This document shows, piece after piece, positions 54,556-64,000 of a stretch of DNA of 64,000 nucleotides. The notes under the pieces are model-generated. The model ran no database searches and was not told the origin of the DNA. It saw only the letters and a list, made by a program, of their open reading frames with translations. Source of the DNA: Amphichorda felina (Eukaryota; Ascomycota; Sordariomycetes; Hypocreales; Bionectriaceae); NCBI GenBank assembly GCA_016490725.1, contig JAEMHR010000035.1, forward strand, positions 124,001 through 188,000. The letters run 5' to 3'. Positions within the stretch are counted from its first letter, which is position 1; the number at the start of each line of letters is the position of its first letter. Both the position numbers and the translations under genes were made by a program.

Positions 54556-57102
54556 TCAGATAATGTTGGCGATACTCAGACGGTCCGTGCCCCTTCTCGC
54601 ACTATCGCCTGCCGCGGGACTGCTGGTCCCGCTGCCTTCTCTTGTCGCTTTTACACTCTCAGACGCGTACCGTGGGGCATCGGAGAGCCGAGGAATGTCA
54701 ACTCCGGCAGTAGACGACAGCTCGCTTTTGACTTGAGGCGGTGGTAGCGTCGCCCATGCCCCACTTGGGGGCGTGGAAGTTGCGTTCGAGCTGACGGCGG
54801 GTGTGGTTGGCGTGGCCAAGGCCTTGGCTGCTGTTTCCAGCTGGGCCCAACCACCCCATTCCTTGGATTCCTCCATCGTCAAACCTGTCCTTGCCTCGGA
54901 ACTAAACATGCTGTTGATTGTGGACGAGGATGGCGCCCCTGCCGCTGTCGCTGTCGGCCGCTCGAGGTTCGTCTCGTGTTCTAGGCCAGCCCACAGCCAG
55001 TTACTATTTGGCGAGCCTTGCAAATCGGCAGTGGTATACACAATGAGCTCCTCATCAGCTGCAATGGACTGCAAAAGCGCCGTGTGGTGATCGTGTGGTG
55101 AACGAATGGATGGTGGTGGGCGTGTACGTTGCACGTACTCGGCATGTTCGGCACGCTTAGGTCCAAGGACCGAAACGAAAAAGGAGAGGTAGCGACCACA
55201 AGGAATCGCTACATCTCGGCGGGGGCTAATAGAAGCGAGCGCCCGTATGCAGCTTGCGCCTTGGTCAAAATATCCGGTAAGGAGCAGAAATAGAGTGCAG
55301 CGAAAGAGGTGTGTAGCTAGCAGCGCAGTTGCCCCATCATCAAGGGATGCGCTTGTTCGCTGGATCAAGGCAGCTGTGTCCAGAGCGACGAGTGTACAGC
55401 CTTCCACAGCGACTAGACGAGTATTCGGGGAGCATCGTGGGGAGAGGTTGTGACGATGAAGAAGCATGCGGGCGTGGAAAAGGTAAGCCAGCGGGCCCAG
55501 AAAATGGGGTGCCAGAGGTAGATTGCTGGGCGGATAGCATTGCGGCGGGAATGAAGACTCAAGGCATTGCCTAAAGTGGCTTTCGAACGCAGAAACACGC
55601 TGCTGGGAAACAACCGGAGAAGACAGAGCCTGGAGTAGAGCCGGGTAGCAGCGAACCACGTGGATGACAGCTAGCAAAGAATGGGTTAGAGGCTGAGCCC
55701 CGTTGGGCACGAGCATCCCATCGGCTCGAATATACTGGTCGTCCACTCCGGCCGGCAATGATACATCGCAGTCCAAGTCGTTGATCAAACAGGGGCGAGA
55801 GACTTCCGAAGCCAACATCCGGTCGAGAATATAAGTCGCCCACCAGGTGCGGCGTCTCATTTCGCCCTCAATTACCGGCCATGGCCCAATTTCGACATGT
55901 AGGCCCAAGTCCTGACCTATACGGACTGCGTTACCCAAGATACTCCAGGCAGTCGACTTGAGGTTCATCTCGTTCAAGCAGAGCGTCATGAGAACCATAC
56001 CGCGTGCGTTGTCGAGATCAAAGTCATTGGTCCACGGGTCCGTCATTTTTCGAGCCGTCTCGAGAAGTTCTGCTGGTCGATAGAACGAGTTGTGTGTTGG
56101 GGTCTCGGTCGTGAACAGACTGCCCGTTGCTAACACAGTGAAGAATAGGAACAAGTAGCTCGGGGTCGTATTAGACAGTTGACTATTGTAGAGCTCGTCG
56201 ACAGATGCTTGGAAGGTTGGCCAATGGAGAATTGGGAACATAGTGTGTGCTAATCTGTAGTAAGAATTCATCAGGTGGTCGGCTGCTTGGCGTGGAGGTA
56301 GCTCTGGCCGTGGAGGATCGAAGCGTGCGAGGCTTGCGGGCCTGTACTGCGCAGGGAGTTTGTACACTCCCCTTGAGGCGTTTCGCATGCTGGCTCTCGC
56401 CCGAGAAAGCTCAGGTATGGTTCCTGAACGTTCTATCTGCCTTGGTTCTGAGCCTATGGGAGGCAGCTGTAGAGGGGCCTCCTCTGTAGGTTCCATCTCA
56501 ATATCCATCGACCCGTCCCGTCCTTCGAGTTTCCGGCGTAAATGGCTGTTCTCTTGCTTCACCTGATTCATCTGCTTCTCCAAGTCTTGGACCTGCTTTA
56601 TCGAAGACATTCGTCGATTCGTCTCTTTGGTGAACTGGCACTTGACGTTACGACTCGAGCACTCGGAGCAACTCGTGGTCTCGGTCGCGTCACACTTGAC
56701 TTTGCGTTCACGACAGGCGTCACAGCTAGGGTCCTTCCTCCGTTGACGGTATGCCCGCTTCTGCGATCCCACTCCAGGCGGTCCTCCGAGGTGCGCATGT
56801 GATGGCCCTGGCGTGCTAGCCACCGAATCCGCTGACGGTAGGGATTCTCGCCCAAAGACAGAACCTGTCGATATTGGTGTGTATGGGGGATAGCCTGGGC
56901 TGGAGCTGACGGGAGGCAGGGGCGGAACGCCTAGCGACTGAGGGGGCAGGCCGCCTCCAGGGCGTGAACTCGGACCCATGATCCCTCCCAGGTATTGCGA
57001 CGGCGGCTTCGGGGAGGTTGCTGATGAAACTGAGGAAGAGTCGAAGGACCGGGTGGAAAGGTTAGGAGATCGTGGGAACGGGTTGTGGGATGGTGCTGCC
57101 AT
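54556..57102 (-). CDS. Zn2Cys6 fungal-specific transcription factor
   Basis: Single-exon minus-strand gene, 848 residues from the ATG at 57102. Residues 1-115 are Pro/Ser-rich. The Zn2Cys6 cluster is C127-x2-C130-x6-C137-x7-C145-x2-C148-x6-C155 (CDACRERKVKCDA, CSECSSRNVKC), followed by a linker and a coiled coil at about 165-192 (MSSIKQVQDLEKQMNQVKQEN) for dimerisation. The fungal_trans regulatory domain spans about 280-520 (HTMFPILHWPTFQASVDELY, GNAVRIGQDLGLH, RRRTWWATYILDRMLA, RPCLINDLDCDVSLP), a middle homology region typical of this class. The tail after about 730 is Ser/Thr-rich. It is predicted to be a nuclear DNA-binding regulator; target genes are unknown and no cluster of metabolic genes adjoins it. 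The lack of introns is unusual beside its intron-rich neighbours but common in this family. Confidence 0.9.
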   Translation of the reverse strand: MAAPSHNPFPRSPNLSTRSFDSSSVSSATSPKPPSQYLGGIMGPSSRPGGGLPPQSLGVPPLPPVSSSPGYPPYTPISTGSVFGRESLPSADSVASTPGPSHAHLGGPPGVGSQKRAYRQRRKDPSCDACRERKVKCDATETTSCSECSSRNVKCQFTKETNRRMSSIKQVQDLEKQMNQVKQENSHLRRKLEGRDGSMDIEMEPTEEAPLQLPPIGSEPRQIERSGTIPELSRARASMRNASRGVYKLPAQYRPASLARFDPPRPELPPRQAADHLMNSYYRLAHTMFPILHWPTFQASVDELYNSQLSNTTPSYLFLFFTVLATGSLFTTETPTHNSFYRPAELLETARKMTDPWTNDFDLDNARGMVLMTLCLNEMNLKSTAWSILGNAVRIGQDLGLHVEIGPWPVIEGEMRRRTWWATYILDRMLASEVSRPCLINDLDCDVSLPAGVDDQYIRADGMLVPNGAQPLTHSLLAVIHVVRCYPALLQALSSPVVSQQRVSAFESHFRQCLESSFPPQCYPPSNLPLAPHFLGPLAYLFHARMLLHRHNLSPRCSPNTRLVAVEGCTLVALDTAALIQRTSASLDDGATALLATHLFRCTLFLLLTGYFDQGASCIRALASISPRRDVAIPCGRYLSFFVSVLGPKRAEHAEYVQRTRPPPSIRSPHDHHTALLQSIAADEELIVYTTADLQGSPNSNWLWAGLEHETNLERPTATAAGAPSSSTINSMFSSEARTGLTMEESKEWGGWAQLETAAKALATPTTPAVSSNATSTPPSGAWATLPPPQVKSELSSTAGVDIPRLSDAPRYASESVKATREGSGTSSPAAGDSARRGTDRLSIANII

Positions 57103-60100
57103 AGCGGAGAAGTCCCCGGATCACTGGGAGCGCACTCTCTAGGATAGTGAAAATGGAGTGGCACTGTCCCAGCTATCTCCCAGAGCCCATTCAGATGCTA
57201 ATTCCTGGCCCCCGAGTTGGGGGAGACCTTGATGTAACAAGGCTAGTTCTGTTCAGTGTCCTTGCCACAATCCTACCTGTCGAGAGAGGCAAGGCGCCAG
57301 GGAAACTCGTCTCCTTACCAACCAGGCTCGGTAGACGAGACAGGCAGAAACTAGCGCCGAGACTTCTCCCGGCTCAAGAGACAGTGCAGGAAATGATCCA
57401 GTCGGTATCCGTCGTCTGTTGTTGTGCTGCAGTCTGTGTAACTCGGACACTGGCCCCCCGGGTCTGTGATAGTATATCCGTCGTCCACCAGCGCCCACGC
57501 TTGTCCGACGTTTGCGCACTCCCTGAAGAGGCGATCGAGGGCAAGGGTACGGGAAAGCAGTGTCAATTCGCGCTGTGCTATGGCTCATGCAACGACATTC
57601 CCCTTTCGTGCGAGCAGTTGTATCTGCGAAACGGGCGCGCGGACTGCACAGCGCAATAAGCCCCAGGAGCTTCAGTGCGTGGCAGGCGGGCTTTGGGCAG
57701 GGCCGGAGCCTCTCGAAGGCGGCGTGCAATAGCAGTCTTGTTCGATGATGAGAGGCAGCGATCAGCTGCGCGTTCCAAGCACGATAAAATAAAGGTAAAT
57801 GGTGAGAGGGCGTGTGTCTTGAGAGAGGTTGAGGTATAGTCGGCCGACCTTCACCCTTCAGGACAATGAAACGGGAACCACGATAGTGGCGCCTGGTTTC
57901 CCGTGATCCGGGGCTCTCCGCGCCTTAAAGCAGAATCGGAAATAATATCTGGACCACCTGCACGGATGGGAATGGAGCATGGCACGGGGCAGAGACAACC
58001 CTGCACGAGGTGCCCGGGCGGGCGAGCACGCCGAGCAGGGCTGTCGAGATCAGAGCGACAGCGTGAGCCACAAGTGAGCCACTAATGTGTTTCGAGCGGA
58101 GTCTGGCTCCTGAGAAAATGGCACCAAGGGGCAAATCCCTGCCACTCTTATTATTAGCCGGAGACTGCAGCGACGTAATGCTCTGGTGTGGTGATTTGCC
58201 CTGTGTTGATCCAAAGTCGTGCATTTCGTAGACGGACCGATCAACTGCGACGCATGGGTTTGGCTGTGTAGACTGTAGACTCGAGCACAAAGTACGAGTA
58301 GGCGTCAGGTTCCCGATGCGAGGGGCCCAAGGCGCTCACCCTCGTTTGACATCAAAGCCGTTTGGGAAAGTCCTGGGCCCGGTGGCCAGGGTGAGCTGTT
58401 GACATTCGTCAATCCATCCCAAATCCGCATTAGCCTTGAGCAAGACTGATAGCCAAGGAGCAAGGCACCACGCCAAGCGATTGCACCGGGCAGCAATCCC
58501 ATGGCAGCCCCTCGTCAAGCTTTGCTCGGCAGATGGTTACTGCCGGGGTCCCGGAGCACCACAAGCCAGTCGCCGCGCAAATGCCCTGCTGCCTCCCCGT
58601 ACTGTGCCCGCATTCCTGGGCACTGGGGCGTGTGGTGCCCACTGGGAGGTATTACTCGTACGGAGTAATACTACTATTATAGGAGTAGTAATAGTAGTTT
58701 GTCAGCTCAGAGGCATCCTCATCATCTTAGCAAGCCTCCTCCCACGAGAGGCTGGATAATGGCCACAAAACTACACCACCCCATTGTTAGACAGGTTAGT
58801 GTTCGCTCGATACTATCATTGTTGAGATGTTCGTGGTCACCACTTTACAGCCCATCGTGACGACGGGAAATGGCGCGCCCGCGGATCAGGCTCTTCAGCC
58901 TGGGGTGTTGCCTTCGCTGTACTGAACGGGATATGTTAGTCGTTGGTAGTTTTGCTGAGGCGCCGGACGTCTGTTGGCTTTTTATGCCAAGGATGTTGGT
59001 TGATCCCTTGGCGTTTTAGAAGAGAAAGGACTCCAATACGGGAATCAATAGTCGGGGCCTCGGTGGTGCTCACCCGGCTCCTCCATATGGCTCAAGGTAC
59101 CATCATGTACGCAGGCGCTTTGAATATACATGGTACGCCATTGTGCATAGCGTTGGTGTTGACGACTGGCCCAAAGTGGTGCGTCCGTTGTTTTTAGTGC
59201 GGAGAAACCAGTCCATTTGAGGCTTTCAACGTTCAGTACAGAAGAAGAGCTACGCCAATAATGGGCTCTAGCGGTCAAGGTCATCCATCCATGGATCCCA
59301 AACCAGGCGGGCTGGCTTTGGGTGGCTGCCCGAGCACTGGGTTGGTGAGTCTGGGCGAAGCCCCCGAAGCCTCGCAGGCAAGGCCATCCAAAGGATGATC
59401 GGTTGGTTGGCGGTGGCCCGTTGCTGGTGTGTCTGGGGCGTATGGAGCAGGCTCTGTATGTAGGGAGCCACACCAGGGCGCCTGTTGGAAGGATGCTGCA
59501 GATTCGCCAATGGGGCCGTGGCATGCCGGCATCGTGGCTGGGCCGGGAGGGAAATCAAGGTGGTGGAGATTCGGCCGGGAGCCGAGTGAGCCGCTGGGAT
59601 ATAAAATAGCGGAAGCTGCTTGTCGTGCTCGTGCCCGTGCCAGCGGGGGAGCACAGTGCGTTGAATCGTCCCCTAGGCCTCGTCGATTGGGTTGGCTGGT
59701 CGTTGACTCGTTGCGGCGTGGACAGTGGGGACACCGTGGACAGCGCATCGTCGCCAGCAATAATCCAAATGGGTTCGAGATCGGGGTCCCTGATGCTTCG
59801 AGAATATGGCTGCGACGAGTGTGTACTCTTAAGAGACGTGTTCTGTAGCAGAGACAAGACATATAGTACCTAGAGAGGGAGAAGATGACAAAATCCTCAA
59901 GTCGACCCCTACCTACGCAGTACTCTGTGGCGGTGTGTGTCAGCCTGAGATGGGCAGGCATACGGCCGCAGTTGGTGACTTGTGTCAGTGTGGGGAAAGA
60001 GACGATGCGAGATACGTCTTTCCTCCCAGCCTCGCTCTTGACGAATAATCCCACCGTACTTAACTGCCTGTGGAGGAAAGGCGTCCCAGCGTTGGCACTT

Positions 60101-63100
60101 GCCTCGGGGCCATTCGAATCCACCCGCAGGACATAGGCGGCAAGAGACCCAAAGGAAAGAGAAGGTGCCATGGTAACTTCGCCGCACCAAATCTGAAAGT
60201 CCCTCTTCCTTCTTCCTTTTTTCAGTTGTTCAACTGCTTGGTGAAAAGGCCTCAACTCCGCTCGTTTATTTGCAACGTCCCACAGCATCCGCCTCAAACG
60301 GAGACAGCCAAAGTCTTGGAGCCTTGGATTTTACTATAGCCACGCTGGCATATTCCAGTACTATCTAGTATCATTTGCTCCCCCTAGCAGCATTACCCGC
60401 CTGCCACGCCAACGGATTCGACGACCAGCTCCCCCAAACAAACCCTGCAGGGCTCGACCGACCCCACGGACGCCATGAGACAGTAACGCACTGTGGTGGT
60501 CAGAACCGTCGCTACGGCTGAGGTGGGGCCTTCCGCCCAGTCACTTTTTCCCGTGGCACGGTCACCTGGAATGTGCAGGCGTATTACCATGCGGGAGACG
60601 GCGCATTGTTGCGCCATGGCTTCCAGAATCCGTGGCCTCGAGGGCCTTGGCATGTACAAAGACCAGGCATTGTTACCGAAGGACAGGAACGGCTGACACA
60701 TCATAGCATCCTTCATCCGGCCCGTAATACCACGCTGTCCAACGCTCTTGTCGTCGACAAGGCCATAGACAGCCCACATTTGGGAACTGGTGGTTGTTGA
60801 GCTTGGAGGCTCTGGGAGTCGATCCAGTGCGACGGAAACAAGCTAAAAAGATGTCCTTTTTATTCCTATGTACGAGTGTACAAAGTATTACGGATACAGA
60901 CCATTACAAGGTATCCGCACTACGATCTTCATGCACTTTGCCAGTTCCAGCTTCATCCACATCCCATGTTGGATTGGCAAGCCATCATCTCCCCTTAGCA
61001 GTGCTGCCACCATCCGCAATCGGCTTCCTCCGCCCGTGGCCCGGCCGGGACACTTGGCTCAATATCTTACATTATAATGGTCACATGCCGAGCATTGTGG
61101 AGTGACCCGCAAAAGAAGAATCACTGCTCCATTATGGATGCACAGCCCCAAGTGCAATGGACCAGCTTCCTGTTTTTCAGACCAAATCGCTTCCAAAAAT
61201 CGTCATCGGATCGGCGCCGAAAGGGTGGGACCCCGAGATGGGCCTAGGACCGTATTATGGCTGCTTCTCACTACAAAGGGACTTCCGCGCCATCACAGAA
61301 GTTGCTCCCCGAGAGATGAGCACCCACCAACTGAGCGATTATGGGGCGGCCTGCGGAACTCATTCGCGCTGAATACGTCACTCGAGATTGGACCTTATGT
61401 ACTCGACAATAGATGGCCCAGCACAGTATTGGTGTATACGCATGCGCAGGGAACCTTCCGCCAATCTCGGACCGACATTAATAGCCGTCGCATTTATCGC
61501 CTTGTCCAGCATACAGGATCGGGCGGATAATATTTGCGCAGCTGTAAATTTCCGCAATTTGTCGCGCACATCCTATGTGGGTTCCTGCAATTCTGGCATC
61601 TAGAGGAGCATCAACCCCAGCACAAACGATTTATTAGAGCCACCACCCAGTTTAGTCCCGCATTTTTGCTGTGGATCATGGCCCCTATAGAAGGATCAGC
61701 TCGGAGACCAGACCGACTTTCGAAAGGAACTGGACTTCTTGGTATTCGAAAGCTTTGACCCAGTGCTCGGATTCCCGGCTTCGAGTCCAACAACCGGTAG
61801 TATTAGCCCCGGAACCCGCCTTGGACTTATACTAGGTTCTTTCACGAGAGAATGACCTGCATACAGAGGTATGACGTGCAGAGCGATCTGGTTTTAATAC
61901 CAACCTCCGAAAAGCGGCGAGAAAGACCAGACGATTGTTCCTCTCATCGGATCAACATGCTAGGGGTACCTTTTATTTGAGGCCGAAGGCTGGTTCCATC
62001 TGCTGAAACGAGCATTCTCCTGGCATTCACAATTTCAAACTGGGCCATCTATCAGTCCCTGCAACGAGGGGCCGCAAGGCCGCAAGCTTCACAGATCTGT
62101 GGAAGTCTTGGGTAGATTTGAGGATCTGTCTGGTCTGACTTGATATTAGTGTGCCACCCACAGATAGAGCAATCCTTTATCGAAACGTGGAGGTACAGCC
62201 TAGGAAAGGGCTTGACCATCGACGAAATCCTCGATCCCAAATCTTCATTTCACATTTTCGCGCATTGTCAATATCACGATATTGCGTTGGGCTCGTCAAA
62301 TTGAGATACTATTTTTCACCAAATGTTCTCTTTCCCACTCCTCCTTTGCCTTCGACCTGGCACGGAAGACCGTTAGGTGGCCTAGACACTGGAATTTTGT
62401 CCTACTCATGAATCTACTATACATGGTAGTTTACTCATTTCCGGAGTCGTTCCGATTCGCGTCCAGCCTGTATTATGCCCTGCCGGTTAAGTAACCGAGA
62501 GCTCAGGTTCGGCGGATAGAGCCGATCCTTGACGGAATCATGCAGCTGGACTTTATCGAAGACAAGTTGGGGGACTGAAATGGCCGAGTGCACAGTGCGG
62601 GTGGTCCCCAATTAGCGACCAAAGCAAGCTTTGTGATCCTTTGCGGGGAGATCCATGGACAAGCCCGCCCAGCATGTTGGTCCAAGTTCGGGATTGTACG
62701 AGACTGGACATGGAGCAGCAGTTGTCGGGCAACGGGATTCCTAAAGGGGAATCAGTTGCCGACCCTTCCGGCCTCGATTGAGCGGCTGAGAGAGAAAGAA
62801 CACTGGGGACGACGAGAGAGCGTGGAAATAACAGGGGATGAGCGTTGCTGCGGCGAACTAATAAGATGCGTTGCTGGCTTCAGAGAGCCACCAGCTCGCC
62901 CAGGACTCGTCATCTCTGCACGGCGCAAGATGAGGGGCGGGGCGTGTGCAATGCCCACACAAGTCGAGCAGCTAGCGCCCATCCCATCCAGTGGAGGGCT
63001 GGAGCGGAGAGCATGGTCGGCACCTGAACGGAGAAAGATTCTGTTCGTCAGCTCGCATTCTGCAAGCACGTTGGCACCAAAACCGAAGCCATGTTGGTTC

Positions 63101-64000
63101 GAACCAAAACCAGAGTCGGAAACGGGGTTGCCACAATAAAATCCTCCCCGCCTTTTAAACTGCAGTCTTGGGTAATGGCCGAGAACAGCTCCGGAGCGCT
63201 ACCGAGATGGCGATGATCCGTTGCGATCCTAGGTCGCGGTAAGTCCTCACTGGTCGCTTGATGGGCAGGCTGACAGTGCAATTGGCTGTGGGTACGAATA
63301 CTTATCTCTTGTCCAGGGGTCTGAAAGCATACGTGACGAGATTGAACCATGATCGTGATGACGAATGGTAGTATCCTCACTTTCTCGATGGGTAGCAGAT
63401 GGGATTCAGGACCCGTGGCCCCGTGGGAGTACACAGTACTGCGGAACATACTCCGTACTCCGTACTAGCAGTACGTATCGACCACGCACGCAGCCGCCAT
63501 GTGTTTCAGCTCCCAACAAGCGTCATCAACGGCGTTACGGCTCCTCGTCTCGTGCCGAGGGCGAATTGCTTGATTCCTTTGGGCGGGTCAGTGGGAGCGG
63601 GGTTCCAGGAGGGTGGTGCACTCAGCGCTCAACAGTGCAGTATTGGCGACTGGGGAATGATCCACTGACGACTGACTGACTGGTGGCCAGCACAGCCGCT
63701 CTCGTCCCCCGTCATGGCCAGTGACCATCAACGTTGCCAAGCACATACACATGTCTTGAAGATTTGCCGCAGGACGATATGGCGGTCAGACCATGAGACG
63801 ACGGGCAATGCAGACGGCTAAGTAACGAAGCAATGCGGCCTCGCATGGCGCCATGGCGGCAGGGTGGCCTCTGTCAGATGGTCGGGACCCCTCGTGGGTG
63901 GTTCAGGGAGCGCCGGGGGCCGAGTCCCATGTCTCTGGCTTCCCAGGGCATGAATCCGCATGGTGAGTTTATGGATGATGATCCAAATTCCCAATGACCC
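57103..64000. other. 6.9-kb gene-free region at right end
   Basis: No gene I can support on either strand. The longest open frame (59281-60297, minus, 338 codons) is rich in Arg, Pro, Ser and Cys without domain, signal peptide or plausible splicing, and overlapping frames of similar look lie opposite. The GC content is near-normal, without the TA enrichment seen at 780-1320. The first 700 bp is the promoter of the Zn2Cys6 factor. Small palindromic elements occur (58650-58697; a repeated CCGTACT near 63450-63470). Confidence 0.4.
58650..58697. repeat. two adjacent perfect hairpin-forming palindromes
   Basis: TATTACTC (58650-58657) pairs with GAGTAATA (58663-58670) across a 5-nt loop. Immediately next, CTACTATTA (58671-58679) pairs with TAATAGTAG (58689-58697) across 9 nt. 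Both stems are exact. No flanking gene or T-run suggests an RNA gene. Confidence 0.7.

Noticed and set aside
40057..57102. Secondary-metabolite gene cluster (aminotransferase, oxidoreductase, two Zn2Cys6 factors close together)
   Set aside because: The enzymes are primary-metabolism orthologs (BNA3, xanthine dehydrogenase), one factor is the conserved gluconeogenesis regulator, and no backbone synthase is present.
59281..60297. 338-codon minus-strand frame in the right-end gene desert
   Set aside because: No domain, signal peptide or coherent composition; Arg/Pro/Ser-rich with overlapping frames opposite. Transcript evidence would be needed.
1..64000. CRISPR arrays, bacterial operons, rRNA genes or telomeric repeats
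   Set aside because: None seen; the window is eukaryotic nuclear DNA and only one tRNA gene was recognised.

Overview
The window is nuclear DNA of a filamentous ascomycete. The genes have short (about 50-150 bp) GT-AG introns with CTRAC-type branch points, and the exons are GC-rich. The gene families are typically fungal: Zn2Cys6 factors, a DUF2293 protein, a PNP-NACHT-ankyrin receptor and a fungal-type xanthine dehydrogenase. Gene content and protein style suggest a Sordariomycete, but no species can be named from the sequence alone. All gene models were built by hand: reading frames were joined at splice sites and checked for phase.

Left end (1-8 kb): the 3' end of an unrecognised gene, then AT-rich, TpA-rich DNA that looks like a RIP-mutated repeat relic. 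Next come a small secreted cysteine-rich protein and, converging on it, a secreted repeat protein built of 9-residue repeats in three blocks, each ending in a Lys-Arg (Kex2-type) site. About 3.4 kb without a recognisable gene follows.

Middle (8-33 kb): RRP12 (ribosome biogenesis); a membrane-anchored arylsulfotransferase-like protein; a five-exon DUF2293 protein; a bZIP transcription factor; and, on the minus strand, a large fungal NLR-like receptor (PNP/UDP phosphorylase-like domain, NACHT NTPase, 11 ankyrin repeats). The receptor's ankyrin region contains a nearly identical 204-bp tandem repeat. A tRNA-Gln(CUG) lies upstream of it, followed by a membrane-anchored histidine-acid-phosphatase-like protein that has lost its catalytic motifs.

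Right-middle (33-57 kb) is gene-dense: a KDM4/JMJD2-type histone demethylase, a small protein kinase, a kynurenine aminotransferase (BNA3-like), xanthine dehydrogenase, an AcuM/ERT1-type gluconeogenesis regulator whose zinc cluster is split over two micro-exons, the meiosis gene SPO22/ZIP4, and a single-exon Zn2Cys6 factor on the minus strand. The last 6.9 kb (57.1-64 kb) shows no gene I can support.

Most genes are unrelated housekeeping or regulatory functions rather than one pathway; no biosynthetic cluster is evident. The strongest candidates for unusual biology are the NLR with homogenised ankyrin repeats (probable non-self recognition) and the Kex2-punctuated repeat protein.
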